From Aeromonas veronii bv. veronii (GTDB lineage: Bacteria > Pseudomonadota > Gammaproteobacteria > Enterobacterales > Aeromonadaceae), in contig NZ_CDDK01000040.1 in the NCBI RefSeq assembly GCF_000820225.1, forward strand, positions 120,858 through 184,857: a DNA stretch of 64,000 nt. The letters are read 5' to 3'. The notes beneath the pieces were generated by a model. The model ran no database searches. It was given only the letters and a program-made list of their open reading frames with translations, and was not told the origin of the DNA. Within the stretch, counting starts at the first letter, position 1. Each line of letters opens with the position of its first letter. Position numbers and translations under genes: made by a program. Shown one piece after another: positions 22,212 through 32,200 of this stretch.

Positions 22212-24125
22212 TTACTCCTGATTTTTGAGTCCTTCCAGCTCTTCCCAGCGAGCAAATGCCTGTTCCAGCGCGGCTTCAGCGGCATTGAGCGCATCCAGTT
22301 TCGGCTGGGTTTTATCTGCCGGCAGCGAGAAGAACCCTGGCTGGTTGATCTCGCTTTGCAGCGCATCCAGCTCGGCTTCCAGCTGCTCAAGACGAGCAGG
22401 CAACCCTTCCAGTTCAAGCTGCAGCTTGTAGGAGAGCTTCTTGCTTTTCTTCGGCGCTTCTGGCACGGCGGCAACGACCGGCTCGGGCGCCTTGACCGGT
22501 GCACTCTTGGCCTGTTGTTGAGCGTTCTGCTGTTCGCGGGTCGCCATCATGTCGGCGTAACCACCCACGTAATCGCTTATGCGGCCATCCCCTTCAAACA
22601 GCCAGCAGCCGGTCACTGTGTTGTCGATGAAGCGACGATCGTGACTGACCAGCAGCAGGGTGCCGGGGTAGTCGGAAAGCAGCTCTTCCAGCAGCTCCAG
22701 GGTTTCCACATCCAGATCGTTGGTCGGTTCATCGAGGATCAGCAGGTTGCTCGGCTTGAGGAACAGCTTGGCCAGCAGCAGCCGGTTCTTCTCGCCACCG
22801 GAGAGCGCCTTGACCGGCGTACGGGCCCGCTTGGGCTCGAACAGGAAGTCCTGCAGGTAACCAAGAATGTGACGGGAGCGGCCGCGCACCATCACCTCCT
22901 GCTTGCCCTCCCCGACGTTGTCCACCACGGTCTGCTCGGGATCGAGCTGCTCGCGGTACTGATCGAAGTAGGCCACCTCCAGATTGGTGCCCCCCTTGAC
23001 GGTGCCACGGGTTGGCTCAAGCTGACCCAGCAACAGCTTGATCAGGGTCGATTTGCCGCAGCCATTGGGGCCGACCAGCGCAATTTTGTCGCCGCGCAGC
23101 ACTTGCAGATCGAGCCCCTTGAACAGGGTGCGATCGCCAAAGTCCAGCCCCAGCCCTTCAGTCTCGAACACCAGCTTGCCGGAGCGATTGACCTCGTCCA
23201 GTTGCAGCTTGGCCTTGCCCTGCAGCTCGCGGCGCTGGCTGCGCTCCATGCGCATTGCCTCAAGGGCGCGCACCCGACCTTCGTTACGGGTACGGCGAGC
23301 CTTGATACCCTGACGCACCCACACCTCTTCCTGGGCCAGTTTGCGGTCGAACTCGGCATTTTTCAGCTCTTCGACCCGCAGCCACTCCTCTTTCCCCTGC
23401 AGATACTCGTCGTAGTTACCCGGCCAGGAGGTGATGGCGCCGCGATCGAGATCGATGATCCGGGTCGCCAGCTTGTGGATGAACTCCCGATCGTGAGAGA
23501 TAAAGACGATGGCGCCGCGAAAATCCTTGAGGAAATCTTCCAGCCAGTTGATGGCTTCGATGTCCAGGTGGTTGGTCGGCTCATCGAGCAGCAACAAGTC
23601 GGGATCGCAAGCCAGCGCACGGGCCAGCGCCACTTTTCGCAGCCAGCCGCCGGAGAGGCTGTCGAGGGTCACATCGGGAGCCAGCCCCAGCAGGGTCAAC
23701 ACCTGACTGATGCGGGTCTCGAACTGCCAACCGTTCTGATAGTCGAGCTGCTCTTGCAACTCGCTCATCTTGCGAATGTTGGCGTCTGACGGATCGCTCG
23801 CCAGCTCCATGGAGATATGGTGATACTGTTTGAGCAGTTCCCCCACCCCTGCCAGCCCTTCGGCGGCATAGTCAAACACCGTCAGCTCGCTGGAAGCAGG
23901 CGGATCCTGCTCAAGGCGGGTCACTTTCAAATCTTGTTGCAGCACCAGACGCCCGTCGTCCAGCGGCAATTCGCTGGCAATGACCTTCATCAGGGTGGAC
24001 TTGCCCGCCCCGTTGCGGCCAACCAGACAGAGGCGCTCGCCCCGCTCGATGGTCAATTCGGCATTGTCGAGCAGCGGGAAATCACTGAACGACAGACATG
24101 CGCCGTGCAATGTTAAAAGAGCCAT
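22212..24125 (-). CDS. uup: ABC-F family ATPase Uup
   Basis: A 637-residue soluble protein with two ABC domains. Domain 1 has Walker A GRNGAGKST (~36-44), signature LSGGW and LLLDEPTNHLD; domain 2 has GPNGCGKST, LSGGE and LILDEPTNDLD. The linker between them is charged and helical. The last ~75 residues form the Uup C-terminal coiled coil that binds DNA. Uup lowers the frequency of precise transposon excision and acts on translating ribosomes or branched DNA. AAGGAA precedes the ATG. It is separated from the upstream rlmKL pair by a strong terminator. Confidence 0.95.
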   Translation of the reverse strand: MALLTLHGACLSFSDFPLLDNAELTIERGERLCLVGRNGAGKSTLMKVIASELPLDDGRLVLQQDLKVTRLEQDPPASSELTVFDYAAEGLAGVGELLKQYHHISMELASDPSDANIRKMSELQEQLDYQNGWQFETRISQVLTLLGLAPDVTLDSLSGGWLRKVALARALACDPDLLLLDEPTNHLDIEAINWLEDFLKDFRGAIVFISHDREFIHKLATRIIDLDRGAITSWPGNYDEYLQGKEEWLRVEELKNAEFDRKLAQEEVWVRQGIKARRTRNEGRVRALEAMRMERSQRRELQGKAKLQLDEVNRSGKLVFETEGLGLDFGDRTLFKGLDLQVLRGDKIALVGPNGCGKSTLIKLLLGQLEPTRGTVKGGTNLEVAYFDQYREQLDPEQTVVDNVGEGKQEVMVRGRSRHILGYLQDFLFEPKRARTPVKALSGGEKNRLLLAKLFLKPSNLLILDEPTNDLDVETLELLEELLSDYPGTLLLVSHDRRFIDNTVTGCWLFEGDGRISDYVGGYADMMATREQQNAQQQAKSAPVKAPEPVVAAVPEAPKKSKKLSYKLQLELEGLPARLEQLEAELDALQSEINQPGFFSLPADKTQPKLDALNAAEAALEQAFARWEELEGLKNQE

Positions 24126-24149
24126 GTGTGTTCCTTATTTCATATGAAA

Positions 24150-24183
24150 AAAACGGGCAGCAGACTGGGTCTGCCCCCGTTTT
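24150..24183 (-). terminator. Bidirectional terminator between the glutaredoxin-like gene and uup
   Basis: A stem built from AAAACGGG/CCCGTTTT plus CAGAC/GTCTG with a small internal loop, flanked by T-runs on both strands. It ends the rlmKL-glutaredoxin transcript. Confidence 0.82.
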
Positions 24184-24198
24184 ATCGTCAAATCACTC

Positions 24199-24432
24199 TC
24201 ACCCCTGACAGGCGGCCCAGCTTTTTAGCTCGGCCAGTGTGAAGGGCCAACCGAGCTCGCGGCCTGCTTCGTCACGCAGCACCGGAATGCGCACCCGATA
24301 GGCGGCAAGCCACTGCTCATCATCCATGATGTCGCACTGGCGGGTGGCGGTGGCAAGACCAGCCTCCTCCACCAGCGCCCAGGCCTGCTCGCACAGGTGG
24401 CAACCGTCGGTATGAAACAGGGTCAGCATCAC
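24199..24432 (-). CDS. Glutaredoxin-family (DUF836-like) protein
   Basis: A 77-residue thioredoxin-fold protein with the redox motif CHLC at residues 11-14 ([11 protein letters not shown]) and the cis-proline segment RIPVLRD. It is the size of DUF836 proteins. Start overlaps the rlmKL stop (TGATG), so it is translationally coupled to it. A partner or substrate is not known. Confidence 0.82.
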   Translation of the reverse strand: MMLTLFHTDGCHLCEQAWALVEEAGLATATRQCDIMDDEQWLAAYRVRIPVLRDEAGRELGWPFTLAELKSWAACQG

Positions 24433-26588
24433 GCCTCGCCTTGCTCAGGCGCATGGGTGATGATCCAGCAGTTGTGGATGTGCTGGTTACGTTCGAAATC
24501 CTTCGGTCGCGTCTTCTGGGTGATGTTCTGGGCCTTGAGACCAGTGGCCTCGAGACCGGCCAGATCCATCTTGAAGTGACGCTTGTTGTTGGAGAAGACC
24601 AGAGTGCCGTCTGCCGCCAGCAGACGCTTCAGATGCTGCATCAGCAACAGGTGATCGCGCTGTACGTCGAAGCTCTCGTCCATCCGCTTGGAGTTGGAGA
24701 AGGTGGGCGGATCGATGAAGATGAGGTCGTACTGCTCATCGGCTTCAGACAACCACTTCAGGCAATCTGCCTGCACAAACTTGTGCTGACGGCCCACCAG
24801 CGAGTTGAGACGCATGTTGTCCTGCGCCCAGTTCAGGTAGGTGTGGGACATGTCCACCGTGGTGGTCTCGCTGGCACCGCCAAGACCCGCGTGCACGGTG
24901 GCACTGCCGGTGTAGGCAAACAGGTTCAGGAAGCGCTTGCCCTTGGCCATCTGGCCCAGCATACGGCGAGTCTGACGGTGGTCGAGGAACAGGCCGGTAT
25001 CCAGATAGTCATAGAGGTTGACCCACAGACGGGCGCCGTACTCCTGCACTTCCATCCGGTGCTGCTCTTCGGAGAGCTTCTGATATTGCTGTTTGCCCTC
25101 CTGACGCTCACGCACCTTCAGGATCACCTTCTCGCCATCCATGCCGGTCACCTTGATGGCGGCCTGAACCATGTCAAGCAGACGCTGACGGGTCTTCTGG
25201 GCGGGGATGTCCTTGGGCGCGGCATACTCCTGCACCACCAGATAGTCCTGATAGCGGTCGATGGCGGCGTTGTATTCCGGCAAGTCGGCATCGTAGATGC
25301 GATAGCAATCGATGCCCTCTTTGTTGGCCCATTTCTCGAGGGTTTTCAGATTCTTGCGCAGACGGTTTGCAAAGTCCTGTGCCACCTCTTTTTGGGAAGC
25401 CACGGAGTCCAGTGCGATCTGGTAGTTACGCAGCTGACACTCGAGGGCGCCGTTGAACAGGCGATATTGCTTGTCGGCGCGCAGGCGCAGACAGCTGAGC
25501 AGCTCGGGCGATGCGGAAAGAATGGAGACTTTCCAACCCTGGAAGCTGCGACGCAGGGCATCGCCGAGGGCCTGATGCACTTCCAGCAGCGCCGGAAATT
25601 CGCCAAGACGCTCGCCATAAGGCGGGTTGGAGATCAGCATACCGACCTGGCGGGCCTCCCCTTGACCTTCTTCCCCTTCAACAGGGGCAGGCATCGGCAG
25701 CGGGTTTTCCAGCTTGGTGACGTCGGCCTGCTTGAAGGTGATGAGGTGGGCCACACCGGCCGCTTTGGCGTTATCACGGGCTTTGAGCAGCACGCGCTGG
25801 TCGGCATCACAACCAAACAGTTTTACTTCGCAACGCTGCATGCCGCGTTTGGCACGCACTTGTGCTTCCATCATCAAGCTCTGCCATAGCTCGCTATCGT
25901 GCTGCAGCCAGCGATCGAAACCGAAGCGCTCGCGGCGCAGCGCCGGTGCCATGTCGGCGGCGATAAAGGCCGCTTCAATCAGCAAGGTACCTGAACCGCA
26001 CATGGGGTCCATCATGGGCTCACCGGCCCAGCCGCTACGGGCAATCATGGCGCAGGCCAGGTTCTCTTTGAGGGGCGCCTCACCGGTGCCCTGACGATAG
26101 AAACGCTGGTGCAGCGCCGGGCCTGACAAGTCCAGCGTGATATTGGCCTTGCCTTTGCCCAGGTGCGCCATGATGCGGATATCCGGCGACTTTTTGTCCA
26201 CGTCCGGACGCACGTGACCGCGCTTGGTGAAGCGGTCAACGATGGCATCCTTGATCTTCAGCGCGCCATATTGGGTATTGCGAATGGCAGGGTTGGTACC
26301 GGTAAAGTCCACCGCGATGGTAGAGGTACCGGAGAAGTGCTCTTCCCAGGGGATTGTGTGGGCGCCCAGATAGAGATCCAGATCGTCGTTCATCTGGAAT
26401 TCGGAGAGCACCAGCACGATGCGGGAGGCAAAACGGCTCCACAGGCAGGCCTTGTAGCCAATCGCCAGTTCGCCTTTGAAGTGGACGCCAGCCACGGTCT
26501 CACGGACCTGCTCTGCGCCAAGATTGGTCAGCTCATCGGCCAACAGGTTTTCCAGCCCCTTGGGGCAGGTTGCAAAAAATTCTTTCAT
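24429..26588 (-). CDS. rlmL: Bifunctional 23S rRNA methyltransferase RlmKL
   Basis: A 719-residue fusion. The N-terminus carries a THUMP domain (~45-155), followed by the RlmL methyltransferase with the [10 protein letters not shown] catalytic motif (m2G2445). The C-terminal RlmK half has the SAM-binding [11 protein letters not shown] and the [11 protein letters not shown] motif (m7G2069). Both modify helix 74 of 23S rRNA during assembly of the large subunit. I chose the ATG at 26588 ([11 protein letters not shown], as in E. coli); a further 12 codons upstream are open but not conserved. Confidence 0.95.
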   Translation of the reverse strand: MKEFFATCPKGLENLLADELTNLGAEQVRETVAGVHFKGELAIGYKACLWSRFASRIVLVLSEFQMNDDLDLYLGAHTIPWEEHFSGTSTIAVDFTGTNPAIRNTQYGALKIKDAIVDRFTKRGHVRPDVDKKSPDIRIMAHLGKGKANITLDLSGPALHQRFYRQGTGEAPLKENLACAMIARSGWAGEPMMDPMCGSGTLLIEAAFIAADMAPALRRERFGFDRWLQHDSELWQSLMMEAQVRAKRGMQRCEVKLFGCDADQRVLLKARDNAKAAGVAHLITFKQADVTKLENPLPMPAPVEGEEGQGEARQVGMLISNPPYGERLGEFPALLEVHQALGDALRRSFQGWKVSILSASPELLSCLRLRADKQYRLFNGALECQLRNYQIALDSVASQKEVAQDFANRLRKNLKTLEKWANKEGIDCYRIYDADLPEYNAAIDRYQDYLVVQEYAAPKDIPAQKTRQRLLDMVQAAIKVTGMDGEKVILKVRERQEGKQQYQKLSEEQHRMEVQEYGARLWVNLYDYLDTGLFLDHRQTRRMLGQMAKGKRFLNLFAYTGSATVHAGLGGASETTTVDMSHTYLNWAQDNMRLNSLVGRQHKFVQADCLKWLSEADEQYDLIFIDPPTFSNSKRMDESFDVQRDHLLLMQHLKRLLAADGTLVFSNNKRHFKMDLAGLEATGLKAQNITQKTRPKDFERNQHIHNCWIITHAPEQGEA

Positions 26589-26713
26589 CACGCTCACGGG
26601 GAACCCATAAAAATAGTGCCGCATTATACCTCATCAGGCGGACTGGAGCATGCAAAAGTCGGCGCAAACAGCAGGATGGAAACAGATTGATAGGGGGCGA
26701 TAAAGGTAAAAGA

Positions 26714-26745
26714 CCCCATGATCACCTGATGGCGGGATCATGGGG
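26714..26745 (-). terminator. Terminator of the rpmE2-rpmJ2 operon
   Basis: A 10-bp stem CCCCATGATC/GATCATGGGG with TCTTTTA after it on the minus strand, 20 bases beyond the rpmJ2 stop. Confidence 0.78.
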
Positions 26746-26764
26746 CCAGACCTCATTTAGCGGA

Positions 26765-26890
26765 TCACTTCATACGAGCCTTGAAACGGGGATTGCTTTT
26801 GCAAATCACGAACAATTTTCCCCGACGACGCACCAACTGACAATCGGGATGACGCGCCCGTGCGGATTTGAGTGAACAGACAACCTGCAT
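26765..26890 (-). CDS. ykgO: 50S ribosomal protein L36 type B (zinc-independent paralogue)
   Basis: A 41-residue protein ending in [11 protein letters not shown], like E. coli YkgO. It lacks the complete four-ligand zinc ribbon of ordinary L36 (RHPDCQLV has a single cysteine at that position), so it is the C-minus form that replaces zinc-containing L36 when zinc is scarce. Its ATG directly follows the TGA of the L31 paralogue, with AGGAG upstream. Confidence 0.93.
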   Translation of the reverse strand: MQVVCSLKSARARHPDCQLVRRRGKLFVICKSNPRFKARMK

Positions 26891-27154
26891 TCAGGACTCC
26901 TTCTTACTTGAAAATGCGCCAAAGCGCTTGTTGAAACGGGCCACACTCCCCTCACTCGATACCTGCTTCTGCTTGCCGGTATAGAACGAGTGCGACTGGC
27001 TGGAAACATCGAGCGACACATAGGGATACTCCTTCCCGTCTTGCCACGTATAGCGGCGATCGCTCTTGATGGTTGAACCGACCAGGAAAAAGGCATCTGC
27101 TGCCGTGTCATGGAACAGCACCAAACGATAATCAGGATGAATATGAGGCTTCAT
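26891..27154 (-). CDS. ykgM: 50S ribosomal protein L31 type B
   Basis: An 87-residue L31 paralogue ([16 protein letters not shown], then [10 protein letters not shown]). The zinc-binding CxxC residues of ordinary L31 are missing, as in E. coli YkgM. It replaces zinc-bound L31 and so releases zinc in starvation. It is the first gene of a two-gene operon behind a Zur-like operator. No Shine-Dalgarno sequence is visible in the short leader. Confidence 0.94.
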   Translation of the reverse strand: MKPHIHPDYRLVLFHDTAADAFFLVGSTIKSDRRYTWQDGKEYPYVSLDVSSQSHSFYTGKQKQVSSEGSVARFNKRFGAFSSKKES

Positions 27155-27156
27155 AG

Positions 27157-27193
27157 CAACTACATTTTGTTATGTTATAACAAAATGTAGTTG
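27157..27193. promoter_or_regulatory. Zur-type operator of ykgM-ykgO
   Basis: A 17-bp perfect inverted repeat around a 3-base centre; its core TGTTATGTTATAACA matches the gammaproteobacterial Zur box (GTTATA-type half-sites). It ends 3 bases before the ykgM start codon. Zinc-loaded Zur would block transcription. Confidence 0.85.
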
Positions 27194-27534
27194 AGAATAG
27201 CTCTCGTTTCAAGCATAAAATGTCGTATGTAGAAAATCGCTGCTGTGAGTGATGTGTTGATACTGGGGTGAAGGCACTACACAAGCAGAACGAAACAAGA
27301 GGGAGACACCATGCTTGCAGCACGGAAGACCAAGATACTGCGTGGGTCAGAACACAAGGTGCAAGCGGATGTAAAAAGCCTCAGGAGAGGCTGGATCACA
27401 ACCATGAAGATCAATCAGAATGGACAAGATGTTCGCGGATCAATGAAGTATCAGAAACGAGGCGCGATTGAGATGACAACAGTAAAAACAAGCAGCAGTG
27501 TAATCACAGAGATAAAAAGATTGATGAAAATATA
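27194..27534. other. Intergenic region, no firm gene
   Basis: 341 bases. A 78-codon plus-strand ORF (27311-27547) has GGGAG upstream but a composition typical of random sequence and runs into zapC antisense; not accepted. The left part holds the promoter for ykgM. Confidence 0.5.
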
Positions 27535-28071
27535 TCAACTGACCTGACGATATTGCTCGGTCACGGTAATACGCGGTTTCATCCGGTTATTCATCACTTT
27601 GATCACCCCGAAACGCGGCAAGTTTTTACTGGTGGTCAATACCAGATCGGCAGTGAGGTTCAAACAGACGCTAGCCTGATCCCCTGCCTCAATGACCATA
27701 AATTCGCCGTTGCCATGGGGTGTATTCATCAGGACAAGATCACCGTTTTGCGGGATCACTTGCGGATGCTGTTCACTAAAAAACCAGCTTTGCGGCATCA
27801 AAGGTTTATAAAAGCGACTGACCGCGATGGCATTAAGCACCAACTGAACCTGATGCGGAATACTCCACTCAAGTTCGGCTGCTTTATCCATCAACTGATA
27901 ATAGAGGGCGGCATCATCGACACAAAAAGGTTGGGTCGCAAACGAGCTGGGCACCAATTGCCGCCCTTTATACTCGGTCGCAAATAACATGTTATCAGAC
28001 AGGTCCAACATCAGACGGTCACTCTGGGCATCATAGTGCCATTGCCAGCTATCGGTCGGTTGGATAAACAT
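27535..28071 (-). CDS. zapC: Cell division protein ZapC
   Basis: A 178-residue cytoplasmic protein of the same length as E. coli ZapC (180) with conserved WQWHYD, LMLDLSDNMLF and YYQLMDKA blocks. ZapC binds FtsZ, bundles protofilaments and stabilises the Z-ring. It lies next to pyrD on the same strand, as in E. coli. Regulation by ClpXP is known in E. coli; nothing in this sequence bears on it. Confidence 0.92.
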   Translation of the reverse strand: MFIQPTDSWQWHYDAQSDRLMLDLSDNMLFATEYKGRQLVPSSFATQPFCVDDAALYYQLMDKAAELEWSIPHQVQLVLNAIAVSRFYKPLMPQSWFFSEQHPQVIPQNGDLVLMNTPHGNGEFMVIEAGDQASVCLNLTADLVLTTSKNLPRFGVIKVMNNRMKPRITVTEQYRQVS

Positions 28072-28161
28072 GTTGGAGCCCTTACTTGATAATTACCAGT
28101 TGACTTTATTCCATATGCAGAAAATCAGCAACGTCAAATAAAGGGCTCCGCCATCTATTTC

Positions 28162-29172
28162 TTAAATATTGGTCACAATCTCTTTGACCAACCCCGGCCC
28201 TTTATAAATAAAGCCGCTATAAATTTGTACCAGACTGGCACCGGCGGCCAATTTTTCACGGGCGGCCATGGCACTATCAATACCACCTACACCGATAATT
28301 GGCAGAACACCATTGAGCGCCTTGGCCAGATGACGGATCACCTCGGTACTCTTGTGCTGCAGCGGACGACCACTCAGGCCACCCGCTTCACCGGCGTGGG
28401 GCATGTCATAAATCATCTCGCGCTCGAGGGTGGTATTGGTGGCGATAACCCCATCAATACCATTCCGTACCAGCGAAGCGGCCACCTGATCTATTTCTTC
28501 AAGGCTTAAATCCGGGGCAATTTTAACCGCCAGCGGCACATACTTTTTATATTGGGCGGCCAGCTCTTGCTGACGCACCTTGAGGGCGGCCAGCAATTCA
28601 TCCAGCGCCTCGCCATATTGCAGTGAACGCAAACCCGGGGTGTTGGGGGAAGAGATATTGACGGCAATATAACCGGCATGATCATAAACCTTGTCCATGC
28701 AGATCAGGTAATCATCTTTTCCCTGTTCGATGGGAGTGTCTTTGTTCTTGCCGATATTAATGCCGATGACCCCCTGATATTTGGCCTCTTTTACCTTGGC
28801 CACCAGATGATCAACCCCCTTGTTGTTGAACCCCATCCGGTTGATGATCCCCTCTGCCGGAATAACCCGGAACAGACGGGGCTTGTCATTGCCGCTTTGG
28901 GGTCTGGGGGTGACGGTACCGACTTCGATAAAACCAAATCCCATGGCGCCCAGCGCGTCAATGCACTCACCATCTTTATCCAGACCGGCCGCCAATCCCA
29001 CCGGATTGGCAAAAGAAAGCCCCATGACAGTGACGGGGCGTTTCGGCAAATTCTGGCGGAAGAAACAATCGAGTGGCGTACCGAGAAGGCGGGGCAAATA
29101 TTTCATGGAGAGATCGTGAGCCTGTTCCGGATTGAGTTTGAACAGGAAATGCCTGGCGATGGGGTACAACAT
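28162..29172 (-). CDS. pyrD: Dihydroorotate dehydrogenase (quinone), class 2
   Basis: A 336-residue class 2 enzyme. The N-terminal helices ([20 protein letters not shown]) form the quinone tunnel at the inner membrane. The FMN barrel follows, with the catalytic serine in [11 protein letters not shown] and the phosphate-binding [11 protein letters not shown]. It oxidises dihydroorotate to orotate in pyrimidine synthesis and passes electrons to the quinone pool. Length equals that of E. coli PyrD. Confidence 0.97.
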   Translation of the reverse strand: MLYPIARHFLFKLNPEQAHDLSMKYLPRLLGTPLDCFFRQNLPKRPVTVMGLSFANPVGLAAGLDKDGECIDALGAMGFGFIEVGTVTPRPQSGNDKPRLFRVIPAEGIINRMGFNNKGVDHLVAKVKEAKYQGVIGINIGKNKDTPIEQGKDDYLICMDKVYDHAGYIAVNISSPNTPGLRSLQYGEALDELLAALKVRQQELAAQYKKYVPLAVKIAPDLSLEEIDQVAASLVRNGIDGVIATNTTLEREMIYDMPHAGEAGGLSGRPLQHKSTEVIRHLAKALNGVLPIIGVGGIDSAMAAREKLAAGASLVQIYSGFIYKGPGLVKEIVTNI

Positions 29173-29187
29173 CTTTGCTCCTTAAAG

Positions 29188-29214
29188 AAAGCCCCGGCAA
29201 CTGGCCGGGGCTTT
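29188..29214 (-). terminator. Terminator of the NAD-glutamate dehydrogenase gene
   Basis: An 11-bp stem AAAGCCCCGGC/GCCGGGGCTTT with a 5-base loop, then CTTTAAGG on the minus strand, just before pyrD. Confidence 0.75.
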
Positions 29215-29249
29215 AGGTGTAATGTCGGTGTCATGCCTTAATCTGGCAA

Positions 29250-32200
29250 TTAAAGTGCCCGACAATTCAACTGGAGCAGGTTCAACTCTCGCAAGGCCAC
29301 CGAGAACTTGGCGAACTCGTGGGTACTGGTGGTCTTGAAGTCGGCCAACATGTGGGTCCAACGGGACAAGAGTTGCTCATGCTCCGAAATCCAGTCGGCC
29401 AGTATGGTAGCGCATTCTCCCTGATCTTTGCACCCTTCCAGTACCACAGAAGTGAGACTGCGTTGCTGCCAGTCAAGATCTTCGCGGAAGGAGGCACGCG
29501 CCATCGCCTGCCAGTGGTTGCCGACCGGCTGATGGTTAATCTGGTCGAGGAACCAGTGCAGATCCAGTTTGGCTCCGAGGCGATAGTAAACATTGGCGGC
29601 GCGCAGGATATCGGTCTTGTGCTCCGCGGCAATCTGCGCCAGATCCAGGCTGGAGAAGAGGCTGCTCATATGGGCGACCTGACGGGCAATGGCCTCCGGC
29701 ACCTGTTTCTCCATCCACTTGGCAACAGCCTGACGATGCTCGGCCACTTCGCTCTCATCCATCACCTCGTAGAGGTGCTTCCCTAAGGTCTCGAACGCCG
29801 GACGGAAGAAGGCGATGTTCTCGCTGATACTCCAGCTGCGATTACGGGCACGCAGGAACCAGCGGGTGGCTCGGCGCACAATGCGGCGGCTGTAGAACAT
29901 CAGCTCGAGCTGAGTCTGGGCATCAACCAGGTTGTCGCACCCTTCGATATCACGCCACAGCTGGTTCATACCAAACACTTCGCGGGCCATGGCAAAGCAG
30001 CAGGCCACTTCGGCGACCGAGGCACCGGTCTCGTCCTTCATCCGGCTGGCGAAGTTGAGCCCCATGTCATTGACCAACATGTTGGCCACACGGGTAGCGA
30101 TGATCTCGCCGCGTAGCGGGTGATCGGCCAGCTGGGCACCAAACTGCTGCTGCACCTTGGTCGGGAAGCTGGTGACCAGCATGTTGGCGAGGAAGGGCTC
30201 GTCGGTCACTTCCGGGCAGTTCAGCTGCTCTTTCAGCACCATCTTGCCGTAAGCCACCAGCACCGCCAGTTCGGGGCGGGTCAGTCCCTGCCCTGCCGCC
30301 ATCCGCTCGGAAAGCTCCTCATCGGATGGCAGGAACTCCAACGCACGATCGAGCTTGCCTTCCCGCTCCAGTCCCTGAATAAAGCGCTGCTGCTCTTTCA
30401 GTTGTTCAGAGCCGCGGAAGCTGGTGACCGAGATAGACTGGGACTGGCGATAGGCGTTGGTGATCACGATCTGCGCCACATCGTCGGTCATCTCATACAG
30501 CATCTGGTTGCGCTGCTTGAGTGTCAGATCCCCTGCCGCCACCAATTGGTTGAGCAGGATCTTGATGTTCACCTCGTTGTCGGAGCAATCCACCCCGCCC
30601 ACGTTGTCGGTAAAATCGGTATTGATGCGACCGCCCTGACTGGCGTACTCCACCCGACCGAGCTGGGTGAAGCCAAGGTTCCCCCCCTCGCCCACGATGC
30701 GGGCCCGCAAATCGCGACCATTGACCCGCAGTGCGTCGTTGCTGCGATCGCCCACTTCCCCATCGCTCTCGCGAGCGCTCTTCACATAGGTGCCGATACC
30801 GCCGTTCCACAGCAGGTCGACATTGAGGCAAAGCAGCGCCTTGATCAGCTCGTTCGGCGCCATGCTGGCCTTGTCGGTGCCGAGCAGTGTCTGCATCTCG
30901 GGGCTCAGCTTGATGGACTTGGCCGAGCGCAGGAAGATGCCGCCCCCTTGTGATATCAGCTCGCGGTTGTAGTCATCCCAGCTGGAACCCGGTAGATCGA
31001 ACAGCCGCTGGCGCTCGACAAAGCTCTTGGCCGCATCCGGGGTCGGGTCAACGAAGATGTGCATGTGGTTGAACGCGCCCACCAGCCGGGTGTGCTCGGA
31101 GAGCAGCATGCCGTTGCCGAACACGTCGCCGGCCATGTCCCCAATCCCCACGCAAGTGAAGTCGGTGGTCTGGCAGTTGACGCCAATTTCACGAAAATGC
31201 CGTTTGACCGACTCCCAGGCACCGCGGGCGGTGATGCCCATCTTCTTGTGGTCGTAACCGACCGAGCCGCCGGAGGCGAACGCATCGCCGAGCCAGTGGC
31301 CGTACTCGAGGCTTATTTCGTTGGCGATGTCGGAGAAGGTCGCCGTGCCCTTGTCGGCGGCGACCACCAGGTAGTAGTCATCCTCGTCGTGACGCACCAC
31401 GGATGTCGGCGGGATCACCTCGCCGCCGATGATGTTGTCAGTCACATCGAGCAGGCCGCGAATAAACAGGCGATAACAGGCCTTTCCCTCCTCCTGAATG
31501 ACGGCGCGGGTTGCCCCCATCGGCATCTGTTTGCAGTAGAAACCGCCCTTGGCCCCCACCGGCACGATGACGGTGTTCTTCACCTGCTGGGCTTTCACCA
31601 GACCCAGCACTTCTGTACGGAAGTCCTCCTTGCGATCGGACCAGCGCAGACCGCCACGAGCCACTTTACCCCAGCGCAGATGTACCCCTTCCACTCGCGG
31701 CGAATAGACAAAAATCTCGAACTTGGGCAGCGGTAGCGGCATATCGGTGATGCTGGACGGCGCCAGTTTGAAGGAGATATAGGGCTTGATGTTGCCCGCC
31801 TTGTCCAGCTGGTAGTAGTTGGTGCGCAGGGTGGCATCGATCATCTCCACATAGCGGCGAATGATGCGATCGTCGTCCAGATTAGCCACCTGATCCAGCT
31901 TGGTGGCAAGCTCCTCGTGCAACTTGGCTTCTGCTTTGGCATCCTGCTTGCCGGCCGGGTCGAGGCGCTGCTCGAACAGGGTAAACAGCAGCTGGGCGAT
32001 ATCAGGGTAACGGGTCAGGGTCTCTTCGATATAGGACTGGCTGAAGGAGACGCCGGTCTGGCGCATGTATTTGGCATAGGCGCGCAGCACCGACACCTGA
32101 CGGCCGGTAAGTCCCGCCCCCAATACCAGCCGGTTGAAGCCGTCATCTTCCAGCTGCTTGTTCCAGATGGCAGCAAACGCCTGCTGGAAGCGCTGCTGGC

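Noticed and set aside
27311..27547. 78-codon plus-strand ORF between ykgM and zapC
   Set aside because: It ends antisense within zapC, has no recognisable features and sits in a promoter region; a competing overlapping ORF (27268-27471) is just as plausible.
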